Source of the DNA: Prosopocoilus inquinatus
Lineage: Eukaryota > Arthropoda > Insecta > Coleoptera > Lucanidae
Direction of reading: 5' to 3'
NCBI GenBank assembly: GCA_036172665.1
Contig: CM069876.1
Coordinates: 47,771,001 to 47,835,000 of the forward strand
DNA length: 64,000 nucleotides
Below, in pieces: positions 21,521 to 32,121 of this stretch. The notes under the pieces were generated by a model. It saw only the letters and a list, made by a program, of their open reading frames with translations. It was not told the origin of the DNA and ran no database searches. The number at the start of each line of letters is the position of its first letter. The first letter of the stretch is position 1. The position numbers were made by a program, and so were the translations under genes.

Positions 21521-22165
21521 GCGATGATGATTTCATCTGTTGATGAAATAATAACTTTCTGTATTTAAAAAAGAAGAAACGCTGTTTTCAGCGCCATCTA
21601 TCAGGGAAAAACCAAGCTCCGTTGCGGTTTAAAACGGATTTTTAATTTTTTATGACGCATGATTTTTTTTACGAATGCATATTTTGACTTCAACTATGAC
21701 GGGTTTCAACAACTCCATCTGTTGACAAAATAATAACTTTCTAAGTAAACAAAAAAAGAACGCTGTTTGTAGCGCCATCTACAAGAGAAGAAACCAAGCT
21801 CTGTTGCTGTTTAAAACGAATTTTTAATGTTTTCATGTCGCGTCAATTTTTGATGAATGCATATTTTGACCTCAGCTATGACAGGTCTCAATAGTTCCAT
21901 CTGTTGGCGTAATAATGAAGAATTTTACGTTTCTAGATTTATTTAGAAAATAAAAAGGAGAGGAAATTCAATTCAATTTTCTTAAACGTTTCAAAATTAT
22001 TTTCCTTTTTAATAAATTTTAGTTAATAAGAGAAGAGAGAAAGAAATGCTTCAAGAATAAGGAAAAACGTGAAAAGAATGTCGGCGGCGCCATCTATGAA
22101 CGATGAACAAATCACATTTTATCACTGTTTAAAACGAGTTGTTATTGTTTTAATCGTTTGTCCCC
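21521..22165. repeat. Tandem duplication with AGCGCCATCTA
   Basis: Units of about 185 bp: CAGCGCCATCTATCAG near 21590, TAGCGCCATCTACAAG near 21770 and GCGCCATCTATGAACG near 22085, each followed by a GTTTAAAACG stretch. TGCATATTTTGACyTCA occurs in two of them. Non-coding. Confidence 0.65.
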
Positions 22166-22336
22166 CTAGGGGGAAAAAGTTCTCTGAATTTATTGTTAGT
22201 TCGGTGCCTCAATGTAACTATTTTTAAATAAATTTTAATTTTAATTTCTCTCGATAAAAACGCTCCCTGTATTCTTAGCTTTTCAATTGACGTATAATAT
22301 TATGGAAAATGTACGGAGACGTTTTGTTTGTTTCAG
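22166..22336 (+). promoter_or_regulatory. Intron end and acceptor of unit 11
   Basis: Ends with TTTTGTTTGTTTCAG. An in-frame ATG at 22302 precedes the acceptor, so a transcript retaining this intron end could in principle start there; the same is not conserved in other units. Confidence 0.5.
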
Positions 22337-23234
22337 GCGAATTCAACGAACCAGAAAAACAACCAACAAGAAAACATCGGAATGTCGCATTTGCGATTTA
22401 AAATTTAAATGTCGTGCAGACTTGCGCAAACATGTCCTGATACACACCGGTGAGAAGCCGTTTAATTGCGACGCGTGCGATTATAAATGTCGACAGTACG
22501 GAACTCTGACGCGGCACAAGCTGAAACACACCGGCGAGAAGCCGTTCAGCTGCGGTCATTGCGATTATAAATGCAGGCAGGCCCAGCATTTAAGAAACCA
22601 CATGGTCAAGCACACCGACGGGAAGCGGTGCAGTTGTGAGGTTTGCGATTACAAATGTCGACGGTCCGGCGACTTGAGAAGTCACATGTCGATGCACGCC
22701 AGCGGGAAGTCATTCGGTTGTGATCTCTGCAATTATAAGTGCCGATATGTCGCGGATTTGAGAAGGCACAGGCTAACGCACACGGACGAGAAGCCGTTTG
22801 CTTGCGATCGGTGCGATTATAAATTTCGGCGGTTTGGAAATCTTAAAAGTCACATGTTGACGCACAGCGACGAGAAACCTCTAAGCTGCGACCTTTGCGA
22901 TTATAGATGTCGACGGCCCGACGGTTTAAAATGCCATATGCTGAAGCACGCCGACGAGAGTCCATACAGTTGTGAGCTTTGCGATTTTAAATGCCGGAAG
23001 GCCGGCGATTTGAAGTGTCACATGCTGAAGCACACCGACGAGAAGGCGTTCGGTTGCAATCTTTGCGATTATAAGTGCCGGTCTTTTAGATGTCTGAAAA
23101 AGCACGGTTTAGCACACACCGACGAGAAACCGTTCGTGTGTGGTCTTTGCGATTACAAGTGCCAAGAGTCCGGACATCTAAAAAGGCACACGTGTAAACA
23201 TACCGGAGAAAAGCCTCAGCACCGGTTGGACTGA
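22337..23234 (+). CDS. Unit 11: C2H2 zinc-finger terminal exon, 10 fingers
   Basis: 298 residues. Basic leader RIQRTRKTTNKKTSEC; entry finger CRICDLKFKCRADLRKH has an extra Cys. Nine repeats; helices carry many Asp at the tip (RRSGDLRSH, RYVADLRRH, RRPDGLKCH, RKAGDLKCH), and finger 6 has CDYKFR. Two linkers depart from the usual form (HTDGKRC, HASGKSF). Terminal finger VCGLCDYKCQESGHLKRH, tail TGEKPQHRLD. CTGATCAAATTTAAATG follows at the stop; AATAAA at 23391. Group B. Confidence 0.92.
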
Positions 23235-23508
23235 TCAAATTTAAATGAGGTGAAAGTTTAACTCGACACACATTAACACATAGACACTTTTACTTATGTA
23301 CTTTCACGTTTGATGTTGCGCTTATTTTATTTTATTTTTTAAAATTATTTTATGGGTCACTCTGTGTATATATTTGTCATTTTCAAATCAAATAAAATTC
23401 TGTTTTCGTGCTTCTTGAATTTTATTCATTCAAATATTCAGGTTGTTGAGGTACACATTTGATAAAAATCACTTTTGTAGCTTTACTGATTAAATAAATT
23501 CAAGCGAG
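23235..23508. other. 3' flank of unit 11
   Basis: 3' UTR-like with AATAAA at 23391-23396. The stretch around 23370-23460 is shared with sequence after the 17.9 kb relic and before unit 10 (AATAAAATTCTGTT, TTGAATTTTATTCATTC). Confidence 0.55.
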
Positions 23509-23845
23509 TATAGTGCGTTTCAATATAATTGAATTAAACCGTCGCGCTCATAAAAATAATTGCCATTGGGTAACTCCTGATCATTTTAAATTCCATTTTC
23601 ACGACCGCGATTCTCTCGTATTTTCAACGCTTTAAGAAATTATCACAACTGGGTTGACTCCGTTATAAACGTTAATTTTTTTTTGTTTCGTTTAAATGTG
23701 TAAACAGAGTCGGACTAACGTTATTTTTAAAGCTTTTAGAATACAAGAAACCTATTGTACAGTTATTAAGATTATTACGGGTTATCCTCTCTTTATAACC
23801 ATAATAACACGTTTACGATTTTGAATTATATTGAAACGCACTATA
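23509..23845. mobile_element. MITE family 3, complete copy
   Basis: Inverted ends of about 25 bp: TATAGTGCGTTTCAATATAA on the left and TTATATTGAAACGCACTATA on the right; 337 bp, non-coding. A one-ended copy is at 21406. Confidence 0.8.
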
Positions 23846-24018
23846 GTAAAGCTCTAGGTGACACTTGGATCCAAACGTCAAAAAAAAAAACTAGACATTT
23901 CAATTTCTTGAGCCTACTTGAAACTGCTCAACATCATATTAAATAAATATTAAAAAAAGAAACAAAATTTACAGACGTCAATGTCAAATTCACTTGTGCA
24001 AATAACTTTTTGTTTCAG

Positions 24019-24511
24019 TTGTCGGCGGAAACCTAAATCTAAGACGGCGAATAAGAAAACATTTGAATGCCGGATATGCGGTTCTAAACTAGCGACTCGT
24101 AGAAACTTGCGTAATCACATCTTAATACATACCGATGAGAAGCCGTTCGGTTGTGACCTCTGCGATTATAAATCGCGGGCTTTTAAGTGTTTGAAGAGGC
24201 ATAAGCTAACACACACCGGCGAGAAACCGTTCGTCTGTGTTCTGTGCGATTTTAAATGTCGACGACTCTATTCTTTGAAACGCCACATCTCCAAGCACAC
24301 CGACGAGAAACAGTTGCGATCTTTGCAGTTTAAAATGCAGGTTTTCGAGGGATTTGAAAAATCACATGTTAACGCACGCCGGCGAGAAACCGTTCCTTCG
24401 TGCTGCGTGCGATCACAAAAGCCGACGATCCGAACAATTAAAGAGGCACATGATGAAACATGCCGGAGAAAAGCCCCAACAGTTATGATCGATCAGTTTC
24501 TGGACGTATGA
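24019..24511 (+). pseudogene. Unit 12: zinc-finger exon with frameshift after finger 3
   Basis: Acceptor TTTTTGTTTCAG with T as split-codon base (as in unit 14). Leader CRRKPKSKTANKKTFEC, entry finger, and two repeats (SRAFKCLKRH, RRLYSLKRH) are intact. At 24307-24312 about 5 bases are missing from GAGAAACCGTTCAGTTGCGAT, so the next two fingers are out of frame and the protein ends in 64 unrelated residues at 24511. In the shifted frame the old stop would be at 24488. It may still produce a three-finger protein, so 'broken' is a judgement. An in-frame ATG at 23981 lies before the acceptor. Group B. Confidence 0.8.
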
Positions 24512-24825
24512 AGTTTAAAAACGACACGACTTCTGAAAAGTGATGATAAGTGATCATGTATTTTGTTGGCGGCCCTTCGTTTCTTCGGCATTTCTTTTTT
24601 TAAATATATAAAATACAACGCAGTCTAATTTTTTAATTAGTGTAAGGTAAACTAAACGAAAACAGCTTTTTTTTTGAAGAAATTAGAAAAAAAATCAATT
24701 CGCAATCACTGGTAAAAAATCGCCACTTTTAGAGACAAATTCGGCAAGCTGGCAACACCGCCTATGAGTCTTGGTAGAAATATCAGACACCTATCATTGC
24801 GCCATCTAACATGTCTAGTTTTTAA
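24512..24825. other. 3' flank of unit 12
   Basis: AT-rich, no gene and no clear poly(A) signal. Confidence 0.4.
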
Positions 24826-25128
24826 TGTTCTAGGATAGCTTCTAATTTTCCAGGAGAGTTTCTAACGTTCTAGGATAGCTTCAAATTTTCTAGGAGAGTC
24901 TCTAACATTCTAGAATATTTTCTAATGTTCTAGGAGAGTCTCTAACATTCTAGGATAGTTTCTAATTTTCCATGAGAGTCTCTGACATTCTCGGATATTT
25001 TCTAATTTTCTAGGAGAGTCTCTAACATTCTAGGATAGCTTCTAATTTTCTACGAAAGTCGCTAACTTTCTAAGATACTTTCTAAGTTTCTAGGAGAGTC
25101 TCTAACGTTCTAGGATAGCTTCTGAATT
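24826..25128. repeat. 40 bp minisatellite, about 7.5 copies
   Basis: Unit close to TTCTAGGATAGCTTCTAATT plus TTCTAGGAGAGTCTCTAACA, made of two related 20 bp halves. Copies differ by a few bases. One copy has TTCTAGAA, the inverted form of an HSE half-site pair. Non-coding, between units 12 and 13. Confidence 0.85.
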
Positions 25129-25332
25129 TGTAACATATCATAGCTAAAATATAATAGATAACTATAATTTGATTTTCTTTCAAAATTTATAAGCCCTAGG
25201 AGAAAGAAGTCCCTGATAATTTAACGTCCGGATGCAACTCCTTGCAAACTGTTTACAAATTGTTGTAAAACATCTGGATGTTTTTTTTTTGTAAATACAA
25301 TGCGCAAAATTCAAACAAACTTTTTGTTTCAG
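25129..25332 (+). promoter_or_regulatory. Intron end and acceptor of unit 13
   Basis: AT-rich; ends with ACTTTTTGTTTCAG at 25319-25332. No gene. Confidence 0.65.
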
Positions 25333-26071
25333 GTGGCAGTGGAATCCCGAAGCTAAGACAGCACCTGAGAAGACATTCGCATGCCGGATGTGTCCTTTTG
25401 AATTCAGCTCTCGCTCAAATCTGCGCAATCACATGTTAATGCATACCGGCGAGAAGCCGTTCGGTTGCGACCTTTGCGATTATAAATGTCGACTTTTCAA
25501 AGCTTTGAAGAGGCACCAGTTAACGCACACCGGCGAAAAACCTTTCGTGTGCGGTCTCTGCGATTACAAAACCCGACAGTCCTGCAACTTGAAGCAGCAC
25601 ATGTTAACGCACACCGGCGAGAAGCCGTTCGCCTGCGATCTTTGCGATCATAGATGCCGATTTGCCGGAGATTTGAAGAAACACAAGATGACGCACACCG
25701 ACGAGAAACCGTTCGTCTGCGGCCTGTGCGATTATAAATGCCGACGGCTCGACGGCTTGAAATACCACATGGTGAAGCACACCAGCGAGAAGCCATTCAG
25801 TTGCGATCTTTGCGATTACAAGTGCCGATACTCCATGCACTTAAATCAGCACATGATAAGACACTCCGATGAGAAACCGTTCAGTTGCGATCTTTGCGAT
25901 TATAAATGCCGATTTACCAGAGATTTGAAAAGGCATACGTTAAGACACACCGGCGAGAAACCGTTCGTCTGTGGCCAGTGCGATTATAAGTGCCGGCGGT
26001 CCGAACAACTAAAGAGGCACATGATGAAACATGTCGGAGAAAAGCCCCCAACAGTTGAGATCAACTTGTGA
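25333..26071 (+). CDS. Unit 13: C2H2 zinc-finger terminal exon, 8 fingers
   Basis: 245 residues. Leader WQWNPEAKTAPEKTFAC; entry finger CRMCPFEFSSRSNLRNH is divergent but keeps the core Phe. Seven repeats; finger 3 has CDYKTR and finger 4 CDHRCR. Two fingers share RFxxDLK helices (RFAGDLKKH, RFTRDLKRH). Terminal finger VCGQCDYKCRRSEQLKRH, tail VGEKPPTVEINL. Three AATAAA signals follow at 26103, 26138 and 26166. Its stop is only 174 bases from the acceptor of unit 14. Group B. Confidence 0.92.
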
Positions 26072-26245
26072 TCACGTCTTTTTCAATTTTTTTGACAGTC
26101 ATAATAAAAATTATGAAACATTGTAACTTGGTGAACCAATAAACAACAACATCTGAATTTTTTTAAATAAACTTTCTTGGTGGAACTGCGTATTGCTTCT
26201 TAGCTTTCAACTTCAAACACAAGGAAACTTCTTCTTTTGTTTCAG
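26072..26245 (+). promoter_or_regulatory. 174 bp gap with three poly(A) signals and the unit 14 acceptor
   Basis: Holds AATAAA at 26103, 26138 and 26166 and then the pyrimidine tract and acceptor CTTCTTTTGTTTCAG. After subtracting these there is no room for a promoter, first exon, donor and intron. Unit 14 must therefore be joined to an exon lying before unit 13 or elsewhere. Confidence 0.8.
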
Positions 26246-26996
26246 TTGTCAATGGAACACCAAAGTGTCTAAGAGAACAATCGAATGCCGGACGTGCGCT
26301 TCGAAATTTAAATCTCGCGCAGGTCTGCGCAATCACACTTTGATACACGCCGGCGAGAAGCAATTCAGATGTGACATCTGCGATTATAAATGCCGACACG
26401 TCGGGCATTTGAAGCGGCACGTGCTGACGCATACCGACGAGAACCCGTTCGGCTGCGATCTTTGCGATTATAAGTGCCAATACGCGTCGAGTTTGAAACG
26501 CCACGGGCTGATACACACCGGCGAGAAGCCGTTTACTTGCGGCCTGTGCGATTACAAATGCCGGCACTCCCAACAGCTAAAAGGTCACGTGTTGACAGCG
26601 CACAGCGGCGGCGCCGAGAAACCCTTGAGCTGCGGCCTTTGCGATTATAAATGCCGACGGCCCGACGCCTTGAGATACCACGTGTTAAAGCACACCGGCG
26701 AGAATCCGTTCAGTTGTGACCTTTGCGATTTTAAGTGTCGACGACCCGAGGGTTTGAAAGGGCACATGTTAAAGCACACCAGCGAGAAGCCGTTCAGTTG
26801 CGACCTTTGCGATTATAAGGGCAGAGTTTTCGGTGATGTGAAGAAGCACAGGATAGTACACACCGACGAGAAACGGTTCGGCTGTGACCTCTGCGATTTC
26901 AAATGCCGCTGGTCCGTGCAACTGAAGAGGCACACGCTGAAACATTCCGGAGAGAAGCCCCGCCAGTCGGACGGATCGAATCATTCGAATAAATGA
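26246..26996 (+). CDS. Unit 14: C2H2 zinc-finger terminal exon, 8 fingers
   Basis: 249 residues after CTTTTGTTTCAG, with T as the split-codon base. Leader CQWNTKVSKRTIEC; entry finger CRTCASKFKSRAGLRNH. Seven repeats; finger 4 has H-x4-H and a long linker (HVLTAHSGGAEKPL), and finger 7 has CDYKGR. The last finger is GCDLCDFKCRWSVQLKRH rather than the CGLC type. Tail SGEKPRQSDGSNHSNK; the stop TGA is read out of AATAAATGA, so a poly(A)-signal sequence overlaps the stop. Another AATAAA is at 27040. Group B. Confidence 0.92.
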
Positions 26997-27303
26997 GTCA
27001 CTGGCATTTTTTTTTTTTTTTGCAGAACAGGACGTGCGTAATAAATGCTCTTAATCTTTTCATTTGTTTTATTATCATGCCCGATCGTGTCAGTCTGAGT
27101 TAAGAATACCACGTGACCTTCGACTGTAAGCGACGCGCAGGCGGCAGAAGTTTTTGAAAAAAATGAGATAATTTAATCTCTAGGATTATTTAGAGGCCGC
27201 TGTCAAAGTTCTAGATTTTTCTTGATTGGGAAAGTTTCTGTACTTTCTTTAGTTTTTCAGTGTTCAGGAGTGTATGAAAATTTACAGCGACTTTTTGTTT
27301 CAG
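26997..27303. other. Short gap between units 14 and 15
   Basis: 307 bases with a poly(T) tract, AATAAA at 27040-27045, and the acceptor GACTTTTTGTTTCAG at the end. No first exon recognised. Confidence 0.65.
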
Positions 27304-28186
27304 GTGTCGGCCAACGTGTAGAGCAAATAACGAAAAAACATTGGAATGTCGAATTTGCGATTCCGCATTTAAAAGCCGTGCAAATTTGCGCAGTCATATC
27401 TTGATACACACCGGCGAGAAGCCATTCAGCTGTGGTCTTTGCAGTTACAGAGGTCGCAAGTCGTCGCACTTAAAACGGCACATGTCCCAGCACGCCGGCG
27501 AGAAACTGATATGCTGTGACGTTTGCGATTATAAATGCCGAGAGATGCGGAACTTGAGAAGGCACGCGCTGAATCACACCGACGAGAAACCGTTGAGTTG
27601 CGACCTCTGCGATTTTAAATGTCGGCAGCGCGAGTATTTGAGGAGGCACAGGTTAAGACACACGGACGAAAAGCCTTTCAGTTGTGACCTTTGCGATTAT
27701 AAGTGCCGATCTGTTAATTATTTGACTAAGCATAAGGTCGTGCATACGGACGAGAAGCCGTTGAACTGTGATCTATGCGATTTTAGGTGTCGAAAGAAGT
27801 GGAATTTGAAACAGCACAGGTTAAATCACACCGACGAGAAGCCGTTCGGCTGTGACCTCTGCGATTATAAATGCCGACAGCTTCAGCGCTTAAAGGAGCA
27901 CAGGTTGACGCACAGCGACGAGAAGCCCGTCGGTTGTAACGTTTGTGATTTCAGATGCAGACAGTTCAAACGCTTAAAGCAGCACATGTTAACGCACTCC
28001 GGCGAGAAGCCGGTCAGTTGTGACCTCTGCGATTATAAGTGCCGATCTTTCGGAGATTTAAAGAAGCACACATTTACGCACACCGGCGAGAGGCCGTTCA
28101 TCTGTGGCCTTTGCGATTACAAATGCCGACGGTCTGGACAACTGAAGAGACACATGTTGAAACATATCAAGGAAGAACCCCAATAG
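27304..28186 (+). CDS. Unit 15: C2H2 zinc-finger terminal exon, 10 fingers
   Basis: 293 residues. Leader CRPTCRANNEKTLEC; entry finger CRICDSAFKSRANLRSH. Nine repeats; finger 2 has CSYRGR, and several helices are rich in Arg/Lys (REMRNLRRH, RQREYLRRH, RKKWNLKQH, RQFKRLKQH), different in character from neighbours. Terminal finger ICGLCDYKCRRSGQLKRH, tail IKEEPQ. Group B with some HRL.H helices as in group A. Confidence 0.92.
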
Positions 28187-28640
28187 TTGGGGTTATAGTA
28201 ATAGTTAAAATGTTAAAAATCTTAAGGAAATTAAAATCATACAAAACTTGAACACAATATCTTTAAAAATTAAAAAATATTTCAAGGTCAACCGAACTAA
28301 ATCGAAATTAAGCGGACCCAACCTAACTAACCCGAAACTAAGCGAACCCAACCTTGCTGAACTAAACCGAAATGAACCCAACTTACACATAAAAAGTGAA
28401 AGGTTAGAAACTTTTCAAGGTCAAACCAATCCAACTAAGCTGAACCCGAGTGAATCCAACCCAAGAAAGGAATTTTACGAAGGCTAAGAGACTTTCAAAA
28501 ATCAAAATTTTAAGTAAATTTAAAAAAAAAAAAACAGCAAAAGATTGAAATATGAAATGTTAAACATAAAAATCGACAAAAAATCTAGAAAATAAAATGT
28601 AAAAAACGTTTCCAGGTCAACTCAACCCTTGAACTCCCGG
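28187..28640. repeat. Short block of the TCAAGGTCA repeat family
   Basis: TTTCAAGGTCAACCGAAC near 28270, TTTTCAAGGTCAAACC near 28412 and a changed TTTCCAGGTCAACTC near 28609, with runs of AACCCAACC-type sequence between them. Same family as 13751-15235. Small open frames here are chance. Confidence 0.65.
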
Positions 28641-28817
28641 CCGGGCCGAAGAAAAGATTTTTATAAAAAAAAATTAAAATGTAATGAATTATTAAAAATC
28701 GAAACAAGAAAAAATTTGAAAGACGACAACTCAACTGTCATTTAAGTTTAAAAATTCAAATTTCAAAATGAATTTGCTTCAAATGTGGCTGGCAATGGCT
28801 TCGTGAATTGTAATAAT
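28641..28817. other. Unassigned AT-rich sequence
   Basis: Nothing recognised. Confidence 0.3.
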
Positions 28818-28897
28818 TGCCTAACCGAGTTGGTAGGGTCCGCTGGCAACGGAGCTGACGCTTGTCTAGGTGTGGGTTCGAATCCTCTCCAAGTGCG
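28818..28897 (+). repeat. tRNA-like fragment, probably SINE-derived
   Basis: GCCTAACCGAGTTGGTAGGG resembles an A box and GGGTTCGAATCC (28874-28885) is a good B box at tRNA spacing, but acceptor and T stems do not pair well. Related B-box fragments on the minus strand lie at about 30131, 31873 and 33318. A tRNA-derived SINE fits better than a working tRNA gene. Confidence 0.5.
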
Positions 28898-29067
28898 CGT
28901 ACTTTTCCAAATTAATATTTAGTCTAAACAAAAAGTGAAAATTTTCTCCGACTCAAACCCAAAAATACGGAGGAGATTATTAATCTGTTTAATAAACTGG
29001 TAATAATAACTTTTAGAGCGTTTTTTATCTACTTTAAATATGTCTAATATGACTTTTTCTGTTTCAG
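28898..29067 (+). promoter_or_regulatory. Intron end and acceptor of unit 16
   Basis: AT-rich; ends with GACTTTTTCTGTTTCAG. Confidence 0.6.
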
Positions 29068-29878
29068 GTGCCAACAGATCGGCGAAGTTGAAACAAAAAA
29101 TAAAAAAACACTGGAATGCGGGGTATGCGCTTCGAAATTTACAACTCGTACAAATTTGCGCAAACACGCCCTGATACACACCGGCGAGAAGCCGTTCGGT
29201 TGCGGCCTTTGTAATTACCGGGGCCGCCAGTCCGCGCATTTGAAACGGCACATGTTAAATCACACCACCGGCGAGAAGCTGATGAGTTGCGATCTCTGCG
29301 ATTATAGATGCCGCGAGTCGCGCGGTTTAAAAGATCACAAGTTAACACACGCCGACGAGAAACCGTTCAGCTGCGATATCTGCGGATATAAATGCGGACG
29401 GTTGTGGATATTGAATCAGCACAAGTTAAATCACAGCGACGACAAACCGTTCAGCTGTGACCTCTGCGATTATAAATGCCGACGTGCCGCACGTCTGAAA
29501 GAGCACTCGCTGATACACACCGACGAGAAGCCGTTAAGCTGTGATCTGTGCGATTACAAATCACGGTATTTCGGCGATCTGACCAAGCACAAGCTGAGAC
29601 ACACGGGCGAGAAGCCGTTCACTTGCGAGGTTTGCGGTTATAAGTGCCGAAGATCCAGCGATTTGAAAGTGCATAAATTAAGGCATAGCGGCGAGAAACC
29701 CCTCCGTTGTAGCGTTTGCGATTACAGGTGCCGACAGGCCGGAAACTTGAGACGGCACATGTTGTTGCACACCGGCGAGAAACCGTTCGTCTGTGGTCTT
29801 TGCGATTACAAGTGCCGAAATTCCGAACTATTAAAAAAGCATATGTTAAAACATGTTGAGGAAATGCGCCGAACGTGA
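29068..29878 (+). CDS. Unit 16: C2H2 zinc-finger terminal exon, 9 fingers
   Basis: 269 residues. Leader CQQIGEVETKNKKTLEC; entry finger CGVCASKFTTRTNLRKH has drifted at five positions. Eight repeats; finger 2 has CNYRGR and a linker with one extra Thr (HTTGEKLM); finger 4 is CGYKCGRLWILNQH; finger 6 CDYKSR. Terminal finger VCGLCDYKCRNSELLKKH, tail VEEMRRT. ACGATCAAATTCCGAAGATG follows the stop, the group B 3' segment. No in-frame ATG before the fingers. Confidence 0.92.
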
Positions 29879-30520
29879 ACGATCAAATTCCGAAGATGCG
29901 AAGACAACTCACACCTTGAATTTGAACGCGTCGGGTTCTAATCCCAACCTTTTTTTTTTAATGATTTTTAACGGTCTAATTAAATCAAATTAATCCTTTT
30001 TAACTAAACATAGTGTACGTAAGAAGCTGAGAAGAAATGAAATTTGTAAGAAATTTTAAATTCTAGTCATACTAAATTTATTATTTATTATTAAGTTTTT
30101 AATAGTGCGTACCGGTAAATGACAAAGGCTGGGATTCGAACCCGCCGCATTCGGATTGAAGTTGAAGGGCCTAACTTACTTGATTAAGATTGAGGTTAAT
30201 TACATGTACTGTATTTTATTTTGCCTTGACGGTATTTCGCGTCGCTATTTTATTGTTTCGTAATCAAAATGTACACACCTGTATAAATAATTATTCTGGG
30301 ACATCCTGTATAATTACGGATTTTTTTTTAATAGAAAAATGAGAGCATTTCCTGTAGCAGTTAGAATCCACCGGACCGGTTTCGGCAACAGCGCCTTCGT
30401 TTCGATTTGCCTGCAGACGTGGCAACGTCGCTTCACACACCCGAAATGCAGCAGACTTTCAGCATCGTTTGAAATGCCAGAACACTGTATTAATAAAAAA
30501 AAAATTAAAATAAATTAAAG
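29879..30520. other. 3' flank of unit 16
   Basis: No gene. A minus-strand B-box fragment (GGGATTCGAACCC at 30131-30143, followed by GCATTCGGA) belongs to the SINE-like family. ACATCCTGTATAAT at 30308. Confidence 0.5.
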
Positions 30521-31770
30521 TAAATTATTGACTGAATTTATTGTTTTTTTTATTATTTTTTTTTATTAATAGTGTTCGTAGAAAAAAATTAAAATAAGTT
30601 AAACTAAGTCATTGAATAAATTCATTCAATAATTTACTTTAATTTATTCAATTGCTTTAAATTCATTCAATAATTTAATTTATTTTAATTTTCTTTATTA
30701 ATACACTGTTTGTAGAAAAATAATTAAAATAAATTATTGACTAAATTCATTAAATAATTTACTTTAATTTATTCAATTACTTTAAATTCAGTCAATAATT
30801 AGCTTTAATTCATTTTTATTTTTTTATTTTCTACGAATACTGTATTAATCAAAAAAATTATTGGGTGAATTTATTAATTTTTTAATTTTTTTATTAATAT
30901 ATTGTTCGTAGAAAAAAAATTAAAATAAATTAAAGTAAATTATTGAATAAATTCATTCAACGATGTAATTTATTCAATTATTTTAAGTTCCTTCAAATAA
31001 TTTATTTTAATTTTTTTTATTATTAGTGTTCGTAAAAAAAATTAATTAAAGTAAACTATTGAATAAATTCATTTAATAATTTGCTTTAATTTATTCACTT
31101 ACTTTAAATTCATTCAATAATTTACTTTAATTCATTTTAATTTTTTTTCTACGAACACTGTAATAAAAAAAATTAAAAAAAAATTAAAGTAAATTATTGA
31201 ATGAATTTATTTATTTTTTTAAATTTTTTTTATTAATACAGTGTTCGTAGAAAAAAAATTAATTAAAGTAAACTATTGAATAAATTCATTGAACAATTTA
31301 CTTTAATTTATTCAATTACTTTAAATTCATTCAATAATTTACTTTAATTCATTTTATTTTTTTTTCTACGAACACTGTATCAATAAAAAATTAAAATAAA
31401 TTAAGGTAAATAATTGAATGAATTTATTAATTTTTTTAATTTTTTTTTATTAATACAGTGTTCGTAGAAAAAAAAATTAAAATAAATTAATAAATTCATT
31501 CAATTATTTACTTTAATTTATTTTAATTTTTTTTATTGATACAGTGTTCCTAGAAAAAAAAAATTAAAATGAATTAAAGTAAATTATTGAATGAATTCAT
31601 TCAATAATATACTTTAATTTATTTTAATTTTTTCTATTAATATTCTGTTCGTAGAAAAAAAATTAAATAAATTAAGGTGAATTATTGAATAAATTCCTTC
31701 AATAATTTACTTTAAATTATTTCATTTTTTTTGATAATACAGTGTTCGTAGAAAATTGAGAAAACTAAAT
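30521..31770. repeat. AT-rich palindromic tandem array
   Basis: TACAGTGTTCGTAGAAAA and its complement TTTTCTACGAACACTGTA alternate (forward near 30571, 31240, 31456, 31738; reverse near 30830, 31150, 31366), separated by ATTAAAGTAAATTATTGAAT and its complement. Spacing is about 85-220 bp. The whole block can fold into repeated hairpins. No coding. Confidence 0.8.
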
Positions 31771-32121
31771 TAAATTAAATTCATAGAAATTTCAAAATTC
31801 TAAACGTTTACTATAGTTATCAAGAAGAAGTTGAATTTTTAATAATACGTACCATCGGGAAATGGCAGGAGTTGGGATTCGAACCCGGGGCATTCGGACT
31901 GAACTTACTGAATTAAATTCTGGGACAACCTGTATAATTACAGATCTTTTTTAAAAGTAAATATGCATTTTTGCTCAAACTGAAAATAAATATTTTTATT
32001 CTCATTATTGTGTTTCCGTTATTTGCCCTTCCATACACAATTCTATGCAGAAAATAATATACGGGCACTCGATTTATTTATTTATTTCTGAAATATTCAA
32101 CGGAAACTTTTTTTGTTTCAG
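31771..32121. other. Intron end before unit 17
   Basis: Second minus-strand B-box fragment, GGGATTCGAACCC at 31873-31885. ACAACCTGTATAATTACAG at 31928. Acceptor TTTTTTTGTTTCAG. An in-frame ATG at 32045 lies before the acceptor. Confidence 0.55.

Noticed and set aside
28818..28897. A working tRNA gene
   Set aside because: A and B boxes are present, but the T and acceptor stems pair poorly and similar fragments recur, which fits a SINE better.
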